A model generated the notes under the pieces. It was given only the letters and a program-made list of their open reading frames with translations, ran no database searches and was not told the DNA's origin. 64,000 bases of DNA from Streptomyces sp. NBC_01241. Lineage in GTDB: Bacteria > Actinomycetota > Actinomycetes > Streptomycetales > Streptomycetaceae. The position numbers were made by a program, and so were the translations under genes. The first letter of the stretch is position 1; every line of letters begins with the position of its first letter. Shown one piece after another: positions 8,384-15,145 of the stretch. The stretch is from assembly GCF_041435435.1 (NCBI RefSeq), contig NZ_CP108494.1, positions 1,240,001 through 1,304,000 of the forward strand, given 5' to 3'.

Positions 8384-9061
8384 ATGCGTCTTCGCAGCAC
8401 GAAAATCCCGGAGGACGCGGTGCACCACCCCGTCTTCGCCCGGATCTACGCCCGGATGAGCGTGGCGGCGGAGACCGGGGCGGGGCTGGCCGCGGTGCGC
8501 TCGGAGCTGTTGGCCGGTCTGTCCGGCCGGATCATCGACATAGGTGCGGGCAACGGCCTGAACTTCGCGCACTACCCGCCCGCGGTATCGGAGGTGGTGG
8601 CCATCGAACCCGAGCGCAGCCTGCGGCAGTTGGCGGTGGCGTCGGCACTGCGTGCCGGAATTCCGGTGGATGTGGTGCCGGGCACGGCGGAGGCCCTGCC
8701 GGTGAAGAGCGAGGCGTTCGACGGGGCGGTCACCTCGCTGGTGCTGTGCACCGTACGGAATGTGGAGCGATCGCTCACGGAAATCGTGCGGGTGCTGCGG
8801 CCCGGCGCCGAGTTGCGCTTCTTCGAGCATGTGCGAGCCGATGACCGGGTGATGGCAGCGACCCAGCGGGCACTGGACCGTACGGTCTGGCCACTGCTGG
8901 CGGGCGGGTGTCACACGGCGCGCGACACCCTGGCCGCCATCGAGAGGGCCGGGTTCACGGTGGAGACCTACCGGCGGGTCAGGATGCCGGACTGGGGATT
9001 CCGGCTGCCCACGTCCGACTGCGTGCTGGGCGTGGCCCGGCGGCCGGCCGAGCTGGACTGA
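8384..9061 (+). CDS. Class I SAM-dependent methyltransferase
   Basis: A 225-residue methyltransferase with SAM motif I IIDIGAGNGLNFAHYPP, motif II VVAIEPERSLR, GTAEALPVKSEAFDG and a post-motif block LRPGAELRFFEHVR. The pattern resembles the small UbiE/METTL7-like group, for which substrates in Streptomyces are unknown to me. ATG 8384 follows a good GAGGAGG. It lies 61 bases after bioD on the same strand and may be co-transcribed, but nothing ties it to biotin. Confidence 0.85.
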   Translation: MRLRSTKIPEDAVHHPVFARIYARMSVAAETGAGLAAVRSELLAGLSGRIIDIGAGNGLNFAHYPPAVSEVVAIEPERSLRQLAVASALRAGIPVDVVPGTAEALPVKSEAFDGAVTSLVLCTVRNVERSLTEIVRVLRPGAELRFFEHVRADDRVMAATQRALDRTVWPLLAGGCHTARDTLAAIERAGFTVETYRRVRMPDWGFRLPTSDCVLGVARRPAELD

Positions 9062-9081
9062 CCCGTCGGCTCGCCGCCACG

Positions 9082-9156
9082 CAGCCCACCGCGCGCACCG
9101 GAAACGTACAGCCCACGCGCGCACCCGCAACGTACAGCCCACGCCCGCACCGCAAC
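9082..9156. repeat. Three degenerate 22-27 bp direct repeats between convergent genes
   Basis: Units beginning CAGCCCAC start at 9082, 9109 and 9135 and share CGCGCAC...AACGTA cores. The array is too short and degenerate for a CRISPR and encodes nothing obvious. It sits between the methyltransferase and the toxin gene, which face each other. Confidence 0.6.
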
Positions 9157-9191
9157 CATCCCGCGGGCCGGGGACCTCCGGGCCGCAGACC

Positions 9192-9563
9192 TCACAGACT
9201 CCACTGGCGCAGTTCGTCGGCGATGGCCCGGACGTCCGCCTTGTCCTCCTTCACCAGTCGGGCCAGGTCACGCACCTGCTCGGGCGAGGTGATGACCTTC
9301 AGCCCGGAGGCGACGAGATAGCCGTACGCGACGGCCGAGGAGAACATCGCGTTGGAGTGTTCGAGCGCGGGGACATGGAGCAGCAACTGCAGCAGGGCCG
9401 CGGCCCTGGAGTGCGGATCGCTGTAGACAGGGCTGCCGAAGATCTCGGCCTCATGGCGGGCCACCGCGGCCACGAGCGCACCCCAGTCGACGACCTGCGG
9501 ATCGCCGGGGGTCTTGTGCTCGGCCACCATGAGCAGCCAGGAAAGGTCGATCTGGAGATTCAA
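9192..9563 (-). CDS. Fic/Doc-fold toxin-like protein with degenerate active-site motif
   Basis: A 123-residue protein that matches, in my recollection, Streptomyces proteins labelled fic-family toxin components. It keeps the Doc-like layout: an N-terminal WLLMVAEHKTPGDP, a WGALVAAVARHEAEIFG helix, ARAAALLQLLLHV, and a C-terminal LVKEDKADVRAIADEL. Where Doc has HPFIDGNKR, this protein reads PALEHSNAM; only the Asn aligns, so the catalytic His and the phosphate-binding residues are missing. It may therefore not phosphorylate or AMPylate targets as Doc/Fic proteins do. The TTG start at 9563 overlaps the antitoxin stop as TTGA. Confidence 0.7.
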   Translation of the reverse strand: MNLQIDLSWLLMVAEHKTPGDPQVVDWGALVAAVARHEAEIFGSPVYSDPHSRAAALLQLLLHVPALEHSNAMFSSAVAYGYLVASGLKVITSPEQVRDLARLVKEDKADVRAIADELRQWSL

Positions 9564-9787
9564 CGCGTGCCTTTGCGCTCCGGGCCGAACTCCTCGGCGA
9601 ACACCGACTCGTACTGCTTCATGAAGTCGGCCGCGGCTTCGACAAAGGTGTGTCCGACCTCACCCGCATCCTGCTTCACGAGTTCCTCTATGTAGCGGTT
9701 CACGCTCATCCCCCTCTGCAGCGCGCGCTGTCGCGCGGCCTCGGCGGTGGCCTCGTCCACTCTCACGTTCAGCTGAGTCTTGGGCAC
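9560..9787 (-). CDS. Ribbon-helix-helix antitoxin
   Basis: A 75-residue protein. The N-terminal strand-helix-helix MPKTQLNVRVDEATAEAARQ with RGMSVNRYIEELV is a standard Arc/MetJ-type DNA-binding fold. The acidic C-terminal helix region (VEAAADFMKQYESVFAEEF) is suited to wrap the toxin. The start is GTG 9787, with no ribosome-binding site upstream; it follows a predicted -10 by six bases, so the message is probably leaderless. It is first in a two-gene operon and likely represses its own promoter through the palindrome at 9796-9815. Confidence 0.85.
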   Translation of the reverse strand: MPKTQLNVRVDEATAEAARQRALQRGMSVNRYIEELVKQDAGEVGHTFVEAAADFMKQYESVFAEEFGPERKGTR

Positions 9788-9793
9788 AGCAAC

Positions 9794-9823
9794 ACGCTAG
9801 CGCGGGCGCGCTAGCACCGGCAA
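9794..9823 (-). promoter_or_regulatory. Antitoxin-toxin promoter with built-in operator
   Basis: On the minus strand, a -35 TTGCCG (9818-9823) and -10 TAGCGT (9794-9799) are separated by 18 bases. A perfect inverted repeat GCTAGCGCG-N2-CGCGCTAGC covers 9796-9815, that is the spacer and part of the -10. A ribbon-helix-helix antitoxin bound there would block polymerase. Confidence 0.75.
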
Positions 9824-9877
9824 GAGGAGCCGTACGGCGCCCCGTACACCGGTCGTGCGTGAGTGCACCGGTCTCCG

Positions 9878-9934
9878 CGTCGACCGCACCGGTCACCGTC
9901 GACCGCACGGGTCGTACATGACCAGGCGGTCATG
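9878..9934. promoter_or_regulatory. Direct repeats and CATGACC-N4-GGTCATG operator upstream of GNAT gene
   Basis: CATGACC (9917-9923) and GGTCATG (9928-9934) form a perfect 7-bp dyad, 78 bases before the GNAT start. Just upstream, CGTCGACCGCAC occurs at 9878 and again at 9897, a 19-base direct repeat. The dyad resembles TetR-family sites, but the regulator is not identifiable here. Confidence 0.45.
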
Positions 9935-10011
9935 CGTGCCGGCCCGGCCGTCCGTGACCACATGGTGGAATTCGTTCGTCGCTCCAGCCGTCCCGGTGAT
10001 GGGATCCCGGC

Positions 10012-10458
10012 ATGAAAAAACTCGATGGCGACATGCACGACCTCGTCGTACGGGCCGCGACACCGGCCGACCTCGACTCCGTCCTCGCCTTCTGGAAGGT
10101 GGCGGCCGAGGGAACCAGCGTCAGTGACAACCGGGACGGGGTCGAGCGGCTGGTCGCCCGTGACCCGCAGGCGCTGATCCTCGCCGAGTCCGACGGCGTA
10201 CTCGCCGGAACGGTGATCGCCGGGTTCGACGGCTGGCGGTGTCACCTGTACCGGCTCGCCGTCCATCCCGACCGACGGCGCCGAGGTGTCGGCAGCACGC
10301 TGCTCGCCGCCGCGGAGGAACGCTTCGTGCGGCTGGGCGGGCGACGTGGCGACGCGATGGTGCTCGACCGCAATGAACTGGCGCAGCACGCCTGGCGCGC
10401 CGCGGGCTACGGGCCCGAGCTGCAGTGGAGCCGTTGGGTGAAACCCCTCACGGGCTGA
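10012..10458 (+). CDS. GNAT-family N-acetyltransferase
   Basis: A 148-residue single-domain GNAT. It starts DLVVRAATPADLDSVLAF; the acetyl-CoA pyrophosphate loop is RRRRGVGSTLLAAAEER; it ends in AQHAWRAAGYGPELQW, a typical GNAT beta6-beta7 region. The substrate is not predictable. ATG 10012 is used; ATG 10033 is an alternative start, and neither has a strong ribosome-binding site. It is followed on the same strand by the CorC-type pair after a 177-base gap that contains CCGATCCTT twice (10492 and 10521), possibly the promoter of that pair. Confidence 0.85.
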   Translation: MKKLDGDMHDLVVRAATPADLDSVLAFWKVAAEGTSVSDNRDGVERLVARDPQALILAESDGVLAGTVIAGFDGWRCHLYRLAVHPDRRRRGVGSTLLAAAEERFVRLGGRRGDAMVLDRNELAQHAWRAAGYGPELQWSRWVKPLTG

Positions 10459-10635
10459 AGGACGATCACCCGAAAAGAGGAGCCTTCTTTGCCGATCCTT
10501 TACGATAGGTGGATTCCTGACCGATCCTTCCGAAAGGTGTGAGCGTCCGCCCATGGGCGAGCCCCCCAGTAGTCGACAGTCCCGGCACCGAGCAATCCTC
10601 CCGCCCCTGCCCGATCATGGGACGGAGGTGAACCG

Positions 10636-11976
10636 ATGACTGAAGTGCTTCTGCTGCTCGTGGCGGTGCTGCTCTCGCTCGCCTGCGGCGCCTTCGTCGC
10701 GGCCGAATTCTCTCTGACCACCGTCGAGCGCGGCCAGCTCGAACGGGCCGTGGAGCGGGGTGAGCGCGGCGCGGTGAGCGCGATGAAGGCCGTCCGCAGC
10801 CTCACCTTCCAGCTGTCCGGCGCACAGCTCGGCATCACCGTCACCAATCTGGTGGTCGGCATGCTCTCCGAATCGTCCATCGCGAAGCTGATTCGCGGTC
10901 CGGTGGAGGCCGTGGGCCTGTCCCCGAGCGTGGCGTCCTCCGTCGCCCTCGTCCTGGGAACCGCCCTGTCCACGGTGTTCCTGATGGTCGTCGGCGAACT
11001 CGTCCCGAAGAACTGGGCCATCTCCTCGCCGCTCGCCGTGGCGAAGGCCGTGGCGACCCCGCAACGGGCCTTCACCGCCGTGTTCCGGCCGTTCATCAGC
11101 CACCTCAACAACACCGCGAACCGGATCCTGCGCCGCCTCGGCCTGGAGCCCACCGAGGAGCTGGCCTCCGCGCGCAGCCCGCAGGAGCTGGTGGCGCTGG
11201 CCCGGCACTCGGCGAAGGCAGGCGCGCTGGAGGCGGACACCGCGGAGCTGTTCGTCCGCACGCTCAACCTCGCGGAGCTGACGGCGGAGAACGTCATGAC
11301 GCCGCGGGTGCAGGTCACCGCGCTGGAGGTGCAGGCGACCGCAGAGGATGTCGCGAACGCCACCCGGGCGACCGGCCTGTCCCGCTTCCCCGTCTACCGC
11401 GGCAGCCTCGACACCGTCGTCGGTGTGGCGCACATCAAGGACGTGCTGGCCGTCCCGGCCGAGCAGCGGCCCCGGACCCGCGTCTCGGAGATGCTGCGCG
11501 AACCCCTGCTCGTGCCGGAGACCCTCACCGTGGACCGGCTCCTGGACCGGCTGTCCGGCAAGCTCGCCATGGCCGTCGTCATCGACGAGTACGGCGGCAC
11601 GGCCGGCGTCGTGACTCTGGAGGACATCGTCGAGGAGGTGGTCGGCGAGGTGCGCGACGAACACGACCCGCACGAGACACCGGACCTGGCACCGGCCGGC
11701 GAGGACGCCGACGGTCGGACCCTGTGGTCGGCCGACGGCGCCGCGCGCATCGACCAGCTGAAGAGGATCGGACTGCGGGTGCCGGACGGACCGTACGAGA
11801 CGCTCGCCGGACTCGTGGCCACCGAGGTCGGCCGCATACCCGCTGTGGGTGATTCGTTCGAGCTGGCCGGCTGGCGGGTCGATGTGGTGGACGCCTCCGG
11901 GCGCCGTGCCGCGCGGGCCCTGCTGCATGCGCCGCTGCCCGGCGACTGCGACGAGCGGACGGAGGACGCACGATGA
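10636..11976 (+). CDS. HlyC/CorC-family (DUF21-CBS-CorC_HlyC) membrane protein
   Basis: A 446-residue protein. The N-terminal DUF21 (CNNM) transmembrane domain has about four hydrophobic segments and the conserved motifs FVAAEFSLTTVERGQL and VVGELVPKNWA. Two CBS domains follow (ENVMTPRVQV... and SEMLREPLLVP...AVVIDEYGGTAGVVTLEDIVEEVVGE). The C-terminal CorC_HlyC transporter-associated domain runs to the end. CNNM/CorC proteins export magnesium or protect against divalent cations. ATG 10636 follows GGAGG. It overlaps the next gene by four bases (ATGA), so the two probably form a heteromeric pair. Confidence 0.9.
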   Translation: MTEVLLLLVAVLLSLACGAFVAAEFSLTTVERGQLERAVERGERGAVSAMKAVRSLTFQLSGAQLGITVTNLVVGMLSESSIAKLIRGPVEAVGLSPSVASSVALVLGTALSTVFLMVVGELVPKNWAISSPLAVAKAVATPQRAFTAVFRPFISHLNNTANRILRRLGLEPTEELASARSPQELVALARHSAKAGALEADTAELFVRTLNLAELTAENVMTPRVQVTALEVQATAEDVANATRATGLSRFPVYRGSLDTVVGVAHIKDVLAVPAEQRPRTRVSEMLREPLLVPETLTVDRLLDRLSGKLAMAVVIDEYGGTAGVVTLEDIVEEVVGEVRDEHDPHETPDLAPAGEDADGRTLWSADGAARIDQLKRIGLRVPDGPYETLAGLVATEVGRIPAVGDSFELAGWRVDVVDASGRRAARALLHAPLPGDCDERTEDAR

Positions 11977-12992
11977 TCGCCGTCCAGCTCTTCATCGGGG
12001 CGATGACCCTGGTCGTGAACGCCTTCTTCGTCGGCGCGGAGTTCGCGCTGATCTCCGTACGCCGCAGCCAGGTCGAGCCCGAGGCCGAGGCCGGGAACCG
12101 GCGGGCGCGCAGCGTCATCTGGGGCCTCGAACACGTATCGGCGCTCCTCGCGGCGGCGCAGCTGGGCATCACCCTCTGCACACTGGTCCTCGGCATCGTC
12201 GCCGAACCGGCCATCGCGCATCTGCTGGAGCCCGCCTTCGACGCGGTGGGTATACCGCACGGACTGATCCACCCGATCTCATTCGTGATCGCCCTGTCCC
12301 TGGCGACGTACCTGCACATGCTGCTCGGCGAAATGGTGCCGAAGAACATCGCCCTGGCCGAGCCGGTACGGGCCGCGCTGCTGCTGGGTCCGCCGCTGGT
12401 GACTCTCGCCAGGGCGCTGCGTCCGGTGATCTTCGCGATCAACGCCTTCGCCAACGCGCTGCTGAAACTCCTGCGCGTCGAAACGAAGGACGAGGTGTCC
12501 GCCACGTTCTCCGACGACGAACTGGCCCGGCTGGTGAAGGACGCCGGCGACGCGGGGCTGGTCGACGACCGCGCGGCCGAACGGCTGCACCACGCTCTTG
12601 AGCTCGGCCGGCGCCCCGTGCGGGACGTGGTGCTGCCGGTGGAGCGGGTGGTGTACGCCCGGATCGGAACGACGCCGGAACAGTTGGAGCAACTCTCGTA
12701 CGAGACCGGTTTCTCGCGCTTTCCGGTGATGGACAGCGAGGAGCGGATCCTGGGCTACCTCCATGTGAAGGACGCCTTGGACGCCACACCGCGCGATGTG
12801 CCGTTCCCGGTCACGGCGATGCGGCCGATCGCCCGGGTGCGGGCCGCCACGCCGCTCGACGACGTACTGACCGCGCTGCGGCGCAGCCGTACGCACCTGG
12901 CGGTGGCGCTCGACGAGGACGGTCGACTGGCCGGGCTGGTCACGATGGAGGACGTGCTACGGGAACTGGTGGGCCGGCCGCAGGCAGGCTGA
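11973..12992 (+). CDS. Second DUF21-CBS protein, without CorC_HlyC domain
   Basis: A 339-residue paralogue of its upstream neighbour. DUF21 domain with FVGAEFALISVRRSQVEPEA and MLLGEMVPKNIALAEP, then a CBS pair beginning VRDVVLPVERVVYARI and ending AVALDEDGRLAGLVTMEDV. It stops shortly after the second CBS domain, so the C-terminal CorC_HlyC domain found in the first protein is absent. Tandem long/short pairs of this kind are common in actinobacteria. Its ATG overlaps the first gene's stop, consistent with coupled translation and equal amounts. Confidence 0.9.
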   Translation: MIAVQLFIGAMTLVVNAFFVGAEFALISVRRSQVEPEAEAGNRRARSVIWGLEHVSALLAAAQLGITLCTLVLGIVAEPAIAHLLEPAFDAVGIPHGLIHPISFVIALSLATYLHMLLGEMVPKNIALAEPVRAALLLGPPLVTLARALRPVIFAINAFANALLKLLRVETKDEVSATFSDDELARLVKDAGDAGLVDDRAAERLHHALELGRRPVRDVVLPVERVVYARIGTTPEQLEQLSYETGFSRFPVMDSEERILGYLHVKDALDATPRDVPFPVTAMRPIARVRAATPLDDVLTALRRSRTHLAVALDEDGRLAGLVTMEDVLRELVGRPQAG

Positions 12993-13268
12993 CCGGTGAA
13001 CGGGGGCGGTGGGCGCGGCCGGGCAGGGCTCAGCGAGGGCCCGGGGCGCGCCCCACCTGCGGAAGGACCACCGCTCACGGGAGGGGCCGCCGGTCGTGGG
13101 AAGGCCGTCACTCCGGGACCGTCAACGGCCAACGCCGGGTTTGTTCCTGCGACCGCCCCCGAGCGGCTGAGGACGCAGCCGCTCAGGGGGGCGGCCGACG
13201 GCCACGCTTCGTGCCCGGCCGACGTCGCCCGGAAGCGTTCGTGGGCACCGCGATACGATCGCACCGCC

Positions 13269-14117
13269 ATGGAAATGAATGCCTCCTGCACCAGTCTTGT
13301 CGCGGTCGGCGACTCGTTCACCGAGGGCATGTCGGACCTGCTGCCCGACGGCTCGTACCGGGGCTGGGCCGATGTTCTCGCCGGACGGCTCGCGGTCCGT
13401 ACGCCAGGATTCCGCTACGCGAATCTCGCCGTACGAGGCAAGCTGATCGGCCAGATCGTCGACGAGCAGGTCGATGCGGCGGCTGCCCTGCGGGCGGATG
13501 TCGTCACGCTCGTCGGCGGACTCAACGACACGTTGCGGCCCAAGTGCGACATGGGCATGGTCCGCGGACGGCTCGAAGAGGCCGTGGAACGTCTCGCGCC
13601 CTCGTGCAAAAAGCTTGTGCTCATGCGCAGCCCCGGTCGCAACGGCCCGGTGATGGAACGCTTCCGGCCGCGGATGGAGGAGCTGTTCTCCCTGGTCGAC
13701 GAGTTGGCCCTCCGCCACGGTGCGTTGGTCGTCGATCTGTACGGGGCACCGGCCCTGGGCGATCCCCGGCTGTGGGACGTCGACCGGCTCCATCTGACGG
13801 CCGACGGACACCACAGGGTCGCGGAGGCGGTCTGGCAGACGCTGGGGCTGCCGCCCGAGAGCGACTGGCGCACGCCGCTCCCCACCTCCGTGCCCCCCGG
13901 ATGGGCGATACGACGCGTCGAAGACCTCCGTTTCGCCCGCCGGCACCTGATGCCGTGGATCGGCCGTCGGCTGACCGGCCGCTCGTCCGGGGACGGACGG
14001 ACAGGCGCGCAGTACAACGCGGAGCTGGGGGCGGCATTCTGGGTCACCCCCGAGGATGTCCACAACCCCGGCCCCGTGGTGACCTGGCGCCAGGTGGACG
14101 CGCCTCCACTCTCGTAG
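13269..14117 (+). CDS. SGNH/GDSL-family hydrolase
   Basis: A 282-residue esterase/lipase-like protein with all four blocks: VAVGDSFTEGMSD (nucleophile Ser), a conserved Gly in LAVRGKLIG, VTLVGGLNDTL (Asn), and DRLHLTADGHHRVAE (Asp and His). There is no signal peptide, so it should act in the cytoplasm. The C-terminal 60 residues are an extension rich in Arg and Trp. The -10-like TACGAT at 13255-13260 lies eight bases before ATG 13269 with no ribosome-binding site, which suggests a leaderless message. The physiological substrate is unknown. Confidence 0.85.
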   Translation: MEMNASCTSLVAVGDSFTEGMSDLLPDGSYRGWADVLAGRLAVRTPGFRYANLAVRGKLIGQIVDEQVDAAAALRADVVTLVGGLNDTLRPKCDMGMVRGRLEEAVERLAPSCKKLVLMRSPGRNGPVMERFRPRMEELFSLVDELALRHGALVVDLYGAPALGDPRLWDVDRLHLTADGHHRVAEAVWQTLGLPPESDWRTPLPTSVPPGWAIRRVEDLRFARRHLMPWIGRRLTGRSSGDGRTGAQYNAELGAAFWVTPEDVHNPGPVVTWRQVDAPPLS

Positions 14118-14924
14118 CAACCCACAATCCGGACCGCAGCGCCGGCCTGTACAAACCGCCAGCAGAATCTGGACACCGTGTTCCACACGCGAACGGACAG
14201 ACACAGGTCAAGGCAGGTCAAGGGCGCTTTCAGCAGATCAACCACTGATCATCTCTCACGGATTCCCACTGCCGGTCGGCTCGGCCCCGTGAAAAGCGTC
14301 CCACGCGGCCGCGGCCGTCCGCAGGTCTTCGACTTCCACGTGGACGGACCCGGCCTCTGTGAAGGCCACGGCACCGGACCGTGCCGGCCCGGCTGATCGT
14401 GGCCTGTCGCCGGATCGTCCCCCTGCCCGCCTGGTCGAGGACCTGTGGACGGAGCCCCCGCTCGGAGCTGTGGGCGCCGTGCAAACCTTTGTCGGCGCAC
14501 TGCGTCGCGCCCTGGAACCGGACCGGCCACCCCGGGCCCCGCCCGCCTGCTGGTCGAGAACGACGACCAAGGCGTGCCGCACACCGCGCGGGTCGGGCAC
14601 CGCGGCCAGCCGCTTCAGCAGGCCAGGAACCTCGCCGGTCCCGGCCTTGGGCTGCTCGCGCGGTTGGTCCGGGGCGGACGGGATCGGCGATGACTCGTCG
14701 GCACGCACGGTCTTCCATCGAGGCCACGGGGCGTCGAGAACTCCATGATCTCGGAAGCCTGTGCCTGCTCCTGCTCCCGGGGGCAAACGCACCCGACGCT
14801 TCGTCATGAACCGGATGCCTGGTACCCATGCCGAAGTCCTGATTACCGCTCTGCAGGGCGTGAGCTGTGGCGCAGCGCGCCCAAGTGGGAAGGAAGCCGG
14901 GGCTGTTCACGCTCGGAGAGCACT
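14118..14924. other. Decayed region between SGNH gene and conservon
   Basis: Apart from the transposase remnant at 14556-14696, no frame on either strand looks functional. Long overlapping open frames exist on both strands but have mixed third-position composition and no recognisable domains. This looks like an old insertion site that has degenerated. Confidence 0.5.
14556..14696 (-). pseudogene. ISAs1-family transposase remnant (N-terminal part)
   Basis: A minus-strand segment of about 47 codons resembles the N-terminal domain (DDE_Tnp_1-associated) of ISAs1-type transposases: GEVPGLLKRLAAVPDPRGVRHALVVVL, split here as GEVPGLLKRLAAV then PDPRGVRHALVVVL. The match then dissolves into Arg/Gly-rich frame-shifted sequence, and no DDE residues follow. 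No terminal inverted repeats were found. An internal fragment of a long-dead insertion sequence. Confidence 0.65.
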
Positions 14925-14951
14925 TCCGCTTAAGCGGATTGGAGATACGAT
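14925..14951 (+). promoter_or_regulatory. 14-bp palindrome next to a -10 element, probable conservon promoter
   Basis: TCCGCTTAAGCGGA at 14925-14938 is a perfect palindrome. TACGAT at 14946-14951 is a good Streptomyces -10, and the palindrome occupies the position of the -35 and spacer. Transcription from here would give cvnA a leader of about 190 bases. A dimeric repressor is likely; none is encoded nearby. Confidence 0.5.
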
Positions 14952-15000
14952 CTTCAGACAACCTCTGGTGCAGGAGTGGTTCCTCCCGTGAAGACGACGA

Positions 15001-15037
15001 CGAACCGGGGCGATGCCGACAGGTCGCCCCGGGTTCG
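15001..15037 (+). promoter_or_regulatory. Strong hairpin in the conservon leader
   Basis: CGAACCGGGGCGA (15001-15013) pairs with TCGCCCCGGGTTCG (15024-15037) with one bulged G and a 10-base loop. It lies 109 bases before the cvnA start and within the predicted leader, so it may be an attenuator; it could also be an old terminator. Confidence 0.45.
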
Positions 15038-15145
15038 CGGACTCCTGTGCTGCCGCCCGCCCGGTCCTCCCCCACCGCACGTCGCTTGATGTTCGACGCC
15101 TGGCTTCCACCAGACATCGACTTATTGCCGAATCAAAGGTCTTCC

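Noticed and set aside
9082..9156. Possible CRISPR array
   Set aside because: Only three degenerate units without unique spacers of constant length, and no cas genes.
13122..14204. A 360-codon frame on the minus strand
   Set aside because: Antisense to the SGNH hydrolase, which has all four catalytic blocks.
14230..15117. Long overlapping open frames on the minus strand
   Set aside because: Arg/Gly/Pro-rich with no family features except the short ISAs1-like block, which is annotated as a remnant.
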